This document shows, piece after piece, positions 1 to 6,805 of a DNA stretch of 43,173 nt (its first letter is position 1; each line of letters opens with the position of its first letter). The notes under the pieces were generated by a model. It searched no databases. It was not told the DNA's origin and saw nothing but the letters and a program-made list of their open reading frames with translations. The stretch is from Brevibacterium moorei (GTDB taxonomy: Bacteria; Actinomycetota; Actinomycetes; Actinomycetales; Brevibacteriaceae). The translations under genes and the position numbers were made by a program. Location: positions 1 to 43,173 of the forward strand of contig NZ_JANIJX010000025.1 of assembly GCF_024580735.1 (NCBI RefSeq), given 5' to 3'.

Positions 1-127
1 CAACGGAAGACTCGAGCACCTCCGAGGCTCCGCCCTCGGCTTCCGGAACCTGACCAACTACGTTGCACGCAGCCTCCTGGAAGCAGGGGGATTCAGACCC
101 CAACTACACTCCCAAATCGGATGAGCC
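1..127 (+). mobile_element. Right end of an ISL3-family insertion sequence
   Basis: The window opens inside an insertion sequence. The transposase reading frame stops at 122-124, and the element appears to end at 127, because the minus strand from there begins GGCTCATCCGATTTGGG. That resembles the GGCTCTTCCG-type terminal inverted repeats of corynebacterial ISL3 elements, from memory of the family. The left end and left inverted repeat lie outside the window. The next 8 bases, 128-135 (aacgaagt), would be the expected target duplication, but the partner copy cannot be seen. The element sits inside the truncated binding-protein gene that follows. Confidence 0.75.
2..124 (+). CDS. ISL3-family transposase, C-terminal fragment (40 aa)
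   Basis: This frame is open from the window edge to TGA and encodes the last 40 residues of a DDE transposase. The tail reads NGRLEHLRGSALGFRNLTNY, then VARSLLEAGGFRP. I recognise this as the near-invariant C-terminus of actinobacterial ISL3 transposases (DDE_Tnp_ISL3 domain), which catalyse cut-and-paste movement of the element. The DDE catalytic residues and the N-terminal zinc-binding/HTH part lie upstream of the window, so activity cannot be judged. The stop codon lies only 3 bases before the inferred end of the element, which is normal for a compact insertion sequence. Family assignment is confident; the exact element is unknown. Confidence 0.8.
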   Translation, partial: NGRLEHLRGSALGFRNLTNYVARSLLEAGGFRPQLHSQIG

Positions 128-550
128 AACGAAGTGCGCATCTTCGCCCATGGACACCTGAGCAACCTTGTACAGGCCGATCCATCTATTCATCGAAGCC
201 ACGACATCTCCGGATGTCATTTCCTGACCAGTATGAAATTTTACACCCTGGCGCAGCTTGAACGTGTACGTCTTCCTGTCTTTACTGACAGTCCAACTCT
301 TCGCAAGAACCGGCCGGACTTGATTGTCGTTATCTGTCGTGACAAGAGTCTCATAGACGTTTCGCATGGTTATCTTGGTTGGAGAACCAGTCAGAGTCTG
401 CTCATCCAAGTTTGTTGGCTGTGAGCTTATGGCAATGTCCAGCCGGTCACTGTGTGAACTACTTGACGTGCTGGTCGCACATCCGGATACACCAATCACA
501 AGCAATACGGCGACGATACCCGAGACGAATGATCGACGTTTCATTTTCAT
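128..550 (-). pseudogene. Oligopeptide ABC transporter substrate-binding protein, truncated by IS
   Basis: About the first 141 residues of an SBP_bac_5 (DppA/OppA-type) lipoprotein. There is a signal peptide with lipobox VSGC (Cys24), then a Ser-rich linker. The family-typical N-terminal lobe follows: LDIAISSQPTNLDEQ, NVYETLV, then KSWTVSKDRKTYTFKLRQG and the VKFHTGQEMTSGDVVAS block. The family is normally about 500-550 aa. The frame runs into the ISL3 end at 127 and stops at 104 after seven IS-encoded residues, so roughly three quarters of the gene is missing. The start ATG has a GAAGGA site and lies 45 bp after the CapA-like gene, so the two were probably co-transcribed. The permease and ATPase genes expected next would be beyond the insertion. 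The protein is almost certainly non-functional. Confidence 0.85.
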
Positions 551-595
551 CCTTCCTTCATCCTGGAGGTGGGAATCGCGAGTCCAATCGCATAC

Positions 596-1963
596 TCAGG
601 AGGCGGCATCTGAGGCCTCCATGGATGGTTTTTCAATACGTATACGTCCGAGCCCGTTTTCAATCGAGATCTCCGTGCCGTACACAGCGGACAATCGTTG
701 CAGCCGTTCCAGCACTTCGGTGTTGTTTGCGGGCTGCGGCAGGCCCCGCCGGTAATGGGGTTCGCCCCAGCCCAGGTCGATCGGATCCAGCACGATATCA
801 AGACCGTCCTCGGTCACTTCCCACCGCGCCACTACCGCCGACCAGATCGCCGGGTCCACCGCATAACCACGTGTCCAGTCTCCACTGCGTGTGGCAAGTG
901 CCTGGCTGACATCAGCTTGACCATCGAGCCCGTACGCCTCGTAGAAGTCCGCGGGGAGCTGCTTCACCGTCTCGTTCTCGAAGATGAAGTTCCCCAGGCT
1001 GTAGAAGATCGGGCAGCCTTTGTAGATCTCGATTCCACGCACCAGATGGGGACCATGACCGATGATCGCGTCGGCCCCGGCATCGATTGCGGATCGACAG
1101 AATTCTTCGACGAACTCTGCCGGCCGTTCAATATCTATGCCATTCATCTCGTGGGCGTGCAGGCTCACGACGACGTAGTCGGCTTCGTTCCTTGCACGCC
1201 GGATCGCCTGAATCAACCGCACCAGGTCTGCATGGTTCGCCGTGGTCGTGGGACCTTTATCGCACGTGAAGACGTGGCCGCCGAAATACAACCCCTGCGA
1301 TTCATCCCAGGGTTGCTTATAACCCGCAGCGACCGACTGGTCCCATTCAGCATTGATGCCGGTCGTCTTGGAAATGTCACGCAGTTGCCCCAGCTGTTCT
1401 GCACTGACTGAGTATCGAGCCTGATGGCCGAGCGCGTTGACCCCAGGCCGTCCCCGCATATCTCTGCGCTGGTCACCGGCGACCCAGGACTTGTCGAAGG
1501 TAGATGTCACGGCAATGAGTGCTACCCGGTGTTCGGCGGTCTCCAAGTAAGAAGGGGCCGACGCTGCAGCCAGATCCTTACCGGTGCCGGCGAATGTCAC
1601 GCCTGCCTGTTCAAGGTTCTCAGCAGTAGCCAGTAGACCGTCACTCGAATAGTCCATCGCATGGTTGTTGGCCGTGGACATCATGTTGAAGCCCAGTTCG
1701 GTGAGGTCGGTTATCACTCGGGGATCGGCGATAGCCCAGGTGCCGCCGCTTACTGCTGCTGGATAGCCCCGGTCGTCGTGTGCAGTGATTTCGAAGTTCG
1801 TGAATCTGACTTCGCAATCAGCCAGCGATTCTGCGATGGTTCGGAGTCCGAGATGCCGAGGGCTGATGCGGCGGGTCACAAAGCTGTCACCGGTAGCAGC
1901 CAATCGCAAACCTGAGGCTTCCCGCCGATTGCCCTGTGATGTATCTGATATGACCATAGTCAC
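596..1963 (-). CDS. CapA/PgsA-family metallophosphatase-like protein (455 aa)
   Basis: This is a PGA_cap (CapA) domain protein of the calcineurin-like metallophosphoesterase superfamily. Visible motifs, in order: GD near residues 25-26, NFE near 56-58, NNH near 99-101, SLHAHE near 267-272, GHGPH near 302-306 and SLGNF near 322-326. These are the usual metal-site and fold motifs. Classical CapA takes part in poly-gamma-glutamate synthesis or export, but no capB or capC gene is here and there is no signal peptide or membrane anchor, so that role is not supported. Soluble members often sit in catabolic clusters. The gene precedes a peptide-binding lipoprotein by 45 bp and is divergent from an Lrp-type regulator, suggesting a regulated uptake/utilisation unit. 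The start is GTG 1963 or ATG 1957; neither has a clear ribosome binding site. Confidence 0.85.
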   Translation of the reverse strand: MTMVISDTSQGNRREASGLRLAATGDSFVTRRISPRHLGLRTIAESLADCEVRFTNFEITAHDDRGYPAAVSGGTWAIADPRVITDLTELGFNMMSTANNHAMDYSSDGLLATAENLEQAGVTFAGTGKDLAAASAPSYLETAEHRVALIAVTSTFDKSWVAGDQRRDMRGRPGVNALGHQARYSVSAEQLGQLRDISKTTGINAEWDQSVAAGYKQPWDESQGLYFGGHVFTCDKGPTTTANHADLVRLIQAIRRARNEADYVVVSLHAHEMNGIDIERPAEFVEEFCRSAIDAGADAIIGHGPHLVRGIEIYKGCPIFYSLGNFIFENETVKQLPADFYEAYGLDGQADVSQALATRSGDWTRGYAVDPAIWSAVVARWEVTEDGLDIVLDPIDLGWGEPHYRRGLPQPANNTEVLERLQRLSAVYGTEISIENGLGRIRIEKPSMEASDAAS

Positions 1964-2027
1964 ATGATTTAAGGTGGTTGCAGATCACATTCCATATTTG
2001 CAGTATTCGGACATAGAGGAGCTAATT
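1964..2027. promoter_or_regulatory. Divergent control region, capA-like gene / Lrp gene
   Basis: These 64 bp lie between the CapA-like start and the chosen TTG start of the Lrp gene, and must hold both promoters. The segment is AT-rich relative to its surroundings. TCACAT occurs twice in direct orientation (near 1960 and 1985). No confident -35/-10 pair or clean palindrome is visible. The location makes it the natural target of the adjacent Lrp-type regulator. Confidence 0.4.
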
Positions 2028-3089
2028 TTGCAGGATACCGCCGTCGACTCACACACTCTGCTGTCGGAAGAGGACCTCGCCCTTATCGATGCTATGCAGA
2101 TCAACCCCCGGATCAGCTGGGCGGATCTGGCTTCAGTCATTGGCACCGATGCCACAACAGCCGCGCGTAGGTGGAGGCGGCTGGCTGGTTCGGGCGTCGC
2201 CTGGACGACTGTCATGCCAGGGCCCCGTCAGATGGACCGCCTCACTCTCACCTATTTGGAGATCGACTGTGAAGTCGACCGGTGGGGCGAAGTGCTCGAA
2301 TGGCTCTACGCCCAGCCGCATATAGCCACGGTGCAACACCTCAGTGGCGAACTGACACTATGGTGTTCAGTCTTCGCACCCAGCGAAGAACTCATGTCCG
2401 ACTGGATTGTCTCCGTCCTCCCCACCGTCGGTGGCATCCGAAGAGTTCGAACCAGCATCGCCACGAGGATCTTCGACTCCTCACGGTACTGGCGGCTGAA
2501 GATCCTCGACCGGCGTACGTCAGAGCGCGTCGGCCCCGAGCCCAAGCGCAGTGGCGTCACCCATGACTTCGACAAGGCCGATAGAACTCTGTTCTCGCTA
2601 CTGGCACGGGACACTCGGACTGAGACGAAGACGCTCAGTGCAAACCTGGAAATCAGCCAGCGCAGCACTCAACGCCGAATCAATCAGTTGGTCAACGCCG
2701 GCGATATGGAGTTCCGCTGTGATCTGGCGAGGGGAAGCGCCGGTTGGCACTCTGGCGCGATCCTGTGGATGAACGTTCCAGAAACTGGGGTCGAACAGGT
2801 CGGGAGGACAATGGTCGGATTGCCAGAGACCAGGTCCTGCGCTGCCATCGCGGGACGGACCAACTTCATGATGACAGTCGCGCTGCATTCGGCGAAAGAC
2901 CTCTATTCATTCGCCCAGCGGCTGACCAGCCGGTTCCCCCATGTCTCCATCGTCGACCGGCAGATCGTACTGCGCCAGTACAAGCTCTACGGCCGCTTGC
3001 TGGATGCTGCCGGACATGCGGTGTGCACCACGGAAGTCGACCCGTGGTACCTCAACTCGGCTCCGCGAGCTGTACCGACCTCGGCCTGA
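2028..3089 (+). CDS. Lrp/AsnC-family regulator with two HTH modules (353 aa)
   Basis: This is a long Lrp/AsnC-type transcription factor. The first winged-HTH module (LSEEDLALIDAMQINPRISW, then ADLASVIGTDATTAARRWRR) is followed by an effector-like alpha/beta region. Around two thirds along comes a second HTH: KADRTLFSLLARDTRTETK, then LSANLEISQRSTQRRINQLV, followed by another alpha/beta region. Ordinary Lrp proteins are about 150-170 aa, so this is a tandem-duplicated architecture known in actinobacteria. I chose TTG 2028 because GAGGAG at 2016-2021 is 6 nt upstream. The upstream in-frame GTG at 1974 has no such site and would leave only 10 bp to the divergent gene. It probably controls the capA-like/binding-protein operon. 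The ligand is unknown, probably an amino acid or related metabolite. Confidence 0.85.
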   Translation: MQDTAVDSHTLLSEEDLALIDAMQINPRISWADLASVIGTDATTAARRWRRLAGSGVAWTTVMPGPRQMDRLTLTYLEIDCEVDRWGEVLEWLYAQPHIATVQHLSGELTLWCSVFAPSEELMSDWIVSVLPTVGGIRRVRTSIATRIFDSSRYWRLKILDRRTSERVGPEPKRSGVTHDFDKADRTLFSLLARDTRTETKTLSANLEISQRSTQRRINQLVNAGDMEFRCDLARGSAGWHSGAILWMNVPETGVEQVGRTMVGLPETRSCAAIAGRTNFMMTVALHSAKDLYSFAQRLTSRFPHVSIVDRQIVLRQYKLYGRLLDAAGHAVCTTEVDPWYLNSAPRAVPTSA

Positions 3090-3137
3090 CCGGGGTCTGG
3101 ATGCGCTCGTCGTCCGCCCCAGCCACCGGCGCCGGCG

Positions 3138-4070
3138 CTACCCCATCTCGAACTTCCCGCGCAGGAAGTCGGCGAGCTCGGCATGGGTGCCGACCCAGAC
3201 GTCTTCCTTGCCCAGGGCATGCTGGATAACGCGTTCCACTGCTGAGATCCGTGACCGGTGCCCGCTGATGTGCGGGTGCAGGGTCAGTTCGAAGACTCCG
3301 CCCTCCGCATAGGCCATGTCGAATTCGTCCTTCCATATCTGTTCGACATCGCGCGGCGGCGTGTGCGGGCGGATCCCGCCGAACCGGTTCATGGAAAAGT
3401 ACGGAGCGTCATCGCGAATCCATTCACAGGGGATCTCGACGATCCCGGTGGGAGTCCCATCGGCCAGGATCTCGTAGGGTTCCTCATCGGCCATCAGCGA
3501 TGCGTCGTAGACGAAGCCCATCTCCCGGATGACCTGCAGGGTCGAATGCGAGAAGTCCCAGGACGGTGTCCGAATCCCCACGGGCCTGGTGCCACTGAGT
3601 CGCTCCAGCGTGTCCGTCGCCCTGCCTATCAAATCGAGTTCGGCTTCGTACGGCAGCTCTGTATTGCGCTCGTGGATCCAGCCGTGCACCCCGACCTCGT
3701 GGCCACCGGCGACGAAGGCATCGATGTCCTGCGGATGAAGCAGGGCGGATACGCCGGGGGTGTAGAACGTGGCCTTCACACCGTTGCGCTCCAGCATCCG
3801 CAAGACCCGGGGAACCGCCACCCGACTGCCGTATTCGCCCACCGACAACGAACCGGGGGTGGTCTGCCTGTCCCGCAGGAACGGCGTCTCGTGATCGGCA
3901 TCGTAGGTGATCATCACGGCGCACTTCGCCCCGCCGGGCCAGCGCTGGGCAGGATCGGGATCGACCAGTGCACGCCCGGCCCTGACCCGGTCGACCTCGG
4001 CCCTCCACACCGGCTCATCCCACTGCCACGGTTCGCGACCGGCCGGCTGTTCATCGAACGAATCACTCAT
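3138..4070 (-). CDS. Polysaccharide deacetylase family protein, PuuE/PgdA-like (310 aa)
   Basis: This is a NodB-homology (carbohydrate esterase 4) domain protein. The metal/catalytic motifs are present: YDAD near residues 56-59 (two Asp), HGWIHE near 129-134 (two metal-binding His), RTPSWDFS near 167-174, and a late ELTLHPHISGH histidine motif. There is no signal peptide. The LHPHISGHRSRI tail is typical of the cytoplasmic subgroup that includes metal-independent allantoinase PuuE and HpPgdA-like proteins. The substrate may therefore be an amide such as allantoin or a hydantoin-like ring rather than a cell-wall sugar; this is inference. It is convergent with the Lrp gene (48 bp between stops) and lies 26 bp downstream of the LacI gene on the same strand, so it may be co-transcribed with it. 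Confidence 0.85.
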   Translation of the reverse strand: MSDSFDEQPAGREPWQWDEPVWRAEVDRVRAGRALVDPDPAQRWPGGAKCAVMITYDADHETPFLRDRQTTPGSLSVGEYGSRVAVPRVLRMLERNGVKATFYTPGVSALLHPQDIDAFVAGGHEVGVHGWIHERNTELPYEAELDLIGRATDTLERLSGTRPVGIRTPSWDFSHSTLQVIREMGFVYDASLMADEEPYEILADGTPTGIVEIPCEWIRDDAPYFSMNRFGGIRPHTPPRDVEQIWKDEFDMAYAEGGVFELTLHPHISGHRSRISAVERVIQHALGKEDVWVGTHAELADFLRGKFEMG

Positions 4071-4096
4071 CGGGTTCCCCAGTCCTCATCATCGCC

Positions 4097-5110
4097 TTAT
4101 GCGTGATTCACATCATATGCCTGGGTGAATTCCGTGGAACCGCGCACCAGTAACTCGCTGCGATAGACCTCGCGCTGCACGTCCATGTCCGGTGTCGCGA
4201 TCCTGCGCAGCAGCATCGCCACGCCCTCCTGCGCCATCTTCCGCGAGGGCTGCCGCACGGTCGTCAGACCAAACGACGGCCAGGCCGACATCTCCACATC
4301 GTCGTATCCGATGACCCAGCAGTCCGCTGCATCCAACCCCTGACCGCGCAGTGCGTCCAGCGCCCCGAATCCCATCAGGTCATTGCAGCAGAAGATCGCC
4401 TGGGGACGGTTCGCCTGCCCCAGCAGACGCTCGCTCTTGACCTGTGCGAGGTCATGGTCGAACTTGGCGTTGAGGCGCCGGTATTCGGGCACCGGGTAAC
4501 CCAGCTCCGCCATCCGCGCGTTGAAGCTGGCCTCCCGGACCCGGGCCGTGGCAGCCGAATCAGTCCCGGTAATCACTGCGACATCAGTCCGCCCGTGTTC
4601 CACCAGATAGTCCGCAACCAACGCCCCGCCCTGCTCGTTGTCGCTGATGACCAGGTCACCGTCATAGTCCTCGATCACCCGGTTGACCAGGACGATGGGA
4701 AATCCGCCCGCATGTGCCGCCGCGAATTCGACTGACCCGCTGGTGACCGAGGTGAAGATGACGCCGTCGACCGCGCGTTCCCGCAGGGCCTGAATGGCAT
4801 TGTCGTGGTATCCGTGATCGGTGTTCCACAACAGCACGCGCTGACCGGCGCTGACCAGAGCGCCCGTCATTTCGTCGAGCAGTTCGCTGTAGAACGGATT
4901 GGCCAAATCGCTGACGACGACTCCGATCGTGTTCGTCCGCTGGGTTCGCATGGCCTGTGCCCCGGCATGGGGGACGTAACCAAGTTCCTCCATCGCGGCG
5001 GACACCCTGGCTCGCGTGGTAGCGGCGACCAGATCTGGCTTCGTCAACATTCGGGACACGGTCGCCTGCGACACACCAGCCAACCGGGCTACATCGCGAC
5101 TTGTCACCAT
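4097..5110 (-). CDS. LacI-family transcriptional regulator (337 aa)
   Basis: This is a classic LacI/GalR repressor. The N-terminal HTH is TSRDVARLAGVSQATVSRML, then the hinge helix, then a periplasmic-binding-protein-like effector domain (IGVVVSDLANPFYSELLDEM, later FCCNDLMGFGALDAL and VIGYDDVEMSAW). Length is standard. The start ATG is preceded by GAGGAGAG. The gene lies downstream of the MFS gene on the same strand, separated by a strong terminator. It probably binds the paired TGYATACGTATACA-type sites in the MFS/HisD-like divergent promoter, since LacI operators are centred on CG. An 11-bp palindrome ATGGTTACCAT at 5131-5141 lies in its own leader and shares TGGTTAC with one of those sites, hinting at autoregulation. 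The ligand is presumably the substrate carried by the MFS transporter, or an oxidised product of it. Confidence 0.93.
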   Translation of the reverse strand: MVTSRDVARLAGVSQATVSRMLTKPDLVAATTRARVSAAMEELGYVPHAGAQAMRTQRTNTIGVVVSDLANPFYSELLDEMTGALVSAGQRVLLWNTDHGYHDNAIQALRERAVDGVIFTSVTSGSVEFAAAHAGGFPIVLVNRVIEDYDGDLVISDNEQGGALVADYLVEHGRTDVAVITGTDSAATARVREASFNARMAELGYPVPEYRRLNAKFDHDLAQVKSERLLGQANRPQAIFCCNDLMGFGALDALRGQGLDAADCWVIGYDDVEMSAWPSFGLTTVRQPSRKMAQEGVAMLLRRIATPDMDVQREVYRSELLVRGSTEFTQAYDVNHA

Positions 5111-5200
5111 CGGTGCCGTCTCTCCTCTTCATGGTTACCATCCGGGCAGGACTGCCCTCGTCGAACGCGGAACAGAGCGCCGAAATCCACTCGAAATGCA

Positions 5201-5234
5201 CTGGGGCCGAAGGCGGTTCCGCCTTCGGCCCCAG
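5201..5234 (-). terminator. Perfect 16-bp hairpin terminator between MFS and lacI genes
   Basis: Arms CTGGGGCCGAAGGCGG and CCGCCTTCGGCCCCAG are separated by TT and pair without mismatch. On the minus strand the stem starts about 45 bp after the MFS stop and is followed by a short T run (TGCATTTCGAG). It should separate the MFS transcript from lacI. The symmetrical GC-rich stem could also act on plus-strand transcription. Confidence 0.8.
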
Positions 5235-5279
5235 TCGTACAGCGTCAGACTACCAACGCCGCGCCGACTTACAGGACGG

Positions 5280-6641
5280 TCATCTGCCCACCGTCGCGTC
5301 GTATTCGGCCGTCTGCCCGCGCCGCTTGCGTACCAGAGGTGCGGTTTCCGGAGTCCACAGAGCTCCGACGAGGGAAATCACCCCACCGAAGATGATGTAG
5401 ATGGCCACCAGCCAGTACCGGTCGAAGTGCTCGCCGATCAGCGCGGTGGCGATCAACGGGGCGAAGCCGCCGGCGAACACCGAGGCGATCTGCGGGCCCA
5501 CGGATGCTCCGGAGTAGCGCAGCTTCGGTTCGAAGAGCTCCGTGTAATAGGCCGGCTCCACCGAATAGCACAGGTCACGACCGACATTGCAGGTGAGCAC
5601 CAGGGACAGCAGGATCATGAAGAAGTCGCCGGTCTGCACACCCCAGAAGAAGGGGAACGCGGTGATGATCATGGTGATGGCACCGGCCATGACCGTGTAC
5701 TTCCGACCCCAGTGGTCCGACACCCAGCCCCAGAACGGAATGGTAAACAGGCCCAGGCCCGCCATGATCATCGTGGCCAGCATGATCGTGTCCTGGTCGA
5801 TCAGGATCTGCTTGCCGTATGCCAGCAGGAAGGTCGTGTAGATGTAGTAGTTCGCATTCTCCGCGAAACGCATCATGATGACTTTGACGATCGTCAGCGG
5901 CTTGCGCTTGATAACGTCGACCACCGGCATCTTGGCGACGTCCCCGCTGGCCTGGACCTCCTTGAACGCCGGGGACTCGTCGACTTTCATCCGGATGTAG
6001 AACGACAGTGCCACCAGGATGATCGACAGCAGGAACGGAATCCGCCAGCCCCAAGCCTGGAAGGCCTCGGTCCCGGGGATGATCAGAGCCATGATAAAGA
6101 ACGCTCCGTTGGCAAGCAGTGTGCCAGCCGGCACACCGATCTGCGGCATCGAACCCAGCATGCCACGCTTGGCCTCCGGCGCGTATTCGGTGGCCATCAG
6201 GGCCGCACCGCCCCACTCGCCGCCGATGCCCATGCCCTGAATCACCCGCAAGAGGAGCAGGAGGATGGGCGCCCAGATGCCGATCGCATCGAAATTGGGC
6301 AGACAGCCGATGAGGAAAGTGCCACCACCCATCAGCCCCAGGGTGATCATGAGCATCTTCTTCCGGCCCAGTCGGTCACCGAAGTGGGCGAAGATGAATC
6401 CGCCCAAGGGCCGTGCCATGAAGCCGACGGCATAGGTGCTGAAGGCCAGCAGAACGCCGGCGAACTCGGAGAACTGAGGGAAGAACTGGTGGTTGATCAC
6501 AATGGCGGCGGCCACGCCGTAGACGTAGAAGTCGTACCACTCGATACATGTACCCAGGACTGACGAGGCCAGAGCCCGGCGCCTCATCTGTGGGGTAATT
6601 CCCGCGGTTGATGCGCCCGCAGTCTGCGCAGTTGTCGTCAT
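5280..6641 (-). CDS. MFS transporter, metabolite:H+ symporter (MHS) family (453 aa)
   Basis: A twelve-helix major-facilitator carrier. The N-terminus LGTCIEWYDFYVYGVAAAIV and the loop-2/3 motif FGDRLGRKKMLMITL are hallmarks of the MHS family (ProP, ShiA, KgtP and citrate/dicarboxylate carriers). RVIQGMGIGGEWGGAALMA is the second family signature. The family imports small polar organic acids, betaines or polyol-like compounds with protons. I chose ATG 6641 because AAAGGAG lies 6 nt upstream; an in-frame GTG at 6680 lacks a site. The gene is divergent from the HisD-like operon, and both promoters carry a matching LacI-type operator. It therefore probably imports the substrate of the three dehydrogenases on the other side. 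The substrate itself cannot be read from the sequence. Confidence 0.92.
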   Translation of the reverse strand: MTTTAQTAGASTAGITPQMRRRALASSVLGTCIEWYDFYVYGVAAAIVINHQFFPQFSEFAGVLLAFSTYAVGFMARPLGGFIFAHFGDRLGRKKMLMITLGLMGGGTFLIGCLPNFDAIGIWAPILLLLLRVIQGMGIGGEWGGAALMATEYAPEAKRGMLGSMPQIGVPAGTLLANGAFFIMALIIPGTEAFQAWGWRIPFLLSIILVALSFYIRMKVDESPAFKEVQASGDVAKMPVVDVIKRKPLTIVKVIMMRFAENANYYIYTTFLLAYGKQILIDQDTIMLATMIMAGLGLFTIPFWGWVSDHWGRKYTVMAGAITMIITAFPFFWGVQTGDFFMILLSLVLTCNVGRDLCYSVEPAYYTELFEPKLRYSGASVGPQIASVFAGGFAPLIATALIGEHFDRYWLVAIYIIFGGVISLVGALWTPETAPLVRKRRGQTAEYDATVGR

Positions 6642-6703
6642 AGGGACTCCTTTGTCATACCCGATCGTGGCTCGGTTCACCAGGGAACTGAAGCTCCGGC
6701 AAA

Positions 6704-6731
6704 TGTATACGTAACCAGATCAATCGGTCAA
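6704..6731 (-). promoter_or_regulatory. MFS promoter with LacI-type operator over the -10
   Basis: Read on the minus strand: TTGACC (6726-6731), a 16-bp spacer, then TATACA (6704-6709). The 14-bp element TGTATACGTAACCA (plus strand, 6704-6717) covers the -10. It is an imperfect palindrome centred on CG, as LacI-family operators are. The same layout recurs in the divergent promoter, which strongly supports it. Confidence 0.75.
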
Positions 6732-6735
6732 GGGC

Positions 6736-6763
6736 TTGAAATTAATGAATGCATACGTATACA
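6736..6763 (+). promoter_or_regulatory. HisD-like operon promoter with LacI-type operator over the -10
   Basis: TTGAAA (6736-6741), a 16-bp spacer, then TATACA (6758-6763). The operator TGCATACGTATACA (6750-6763) is palindromic with one mismatched pair, centred on CG and overlapping the -10. Its centre is 46 bp from that of the mirror-image site, so a LacI tetramer or two dimers could silence both promoters. Confidence 0.8.
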
Positions 6764-6805
6764 GTTGCGGCCAGACATCATCAACGTCGATGCGAAGGAT
6801 CAGCG

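Noticed and set aside
596..1963. Capsule (poly-gamma-glutamate) biosynthesis locus
   Set aside because: Only a CapA-domain protein is present, without membrane anchor, CapB ligase or CapC.
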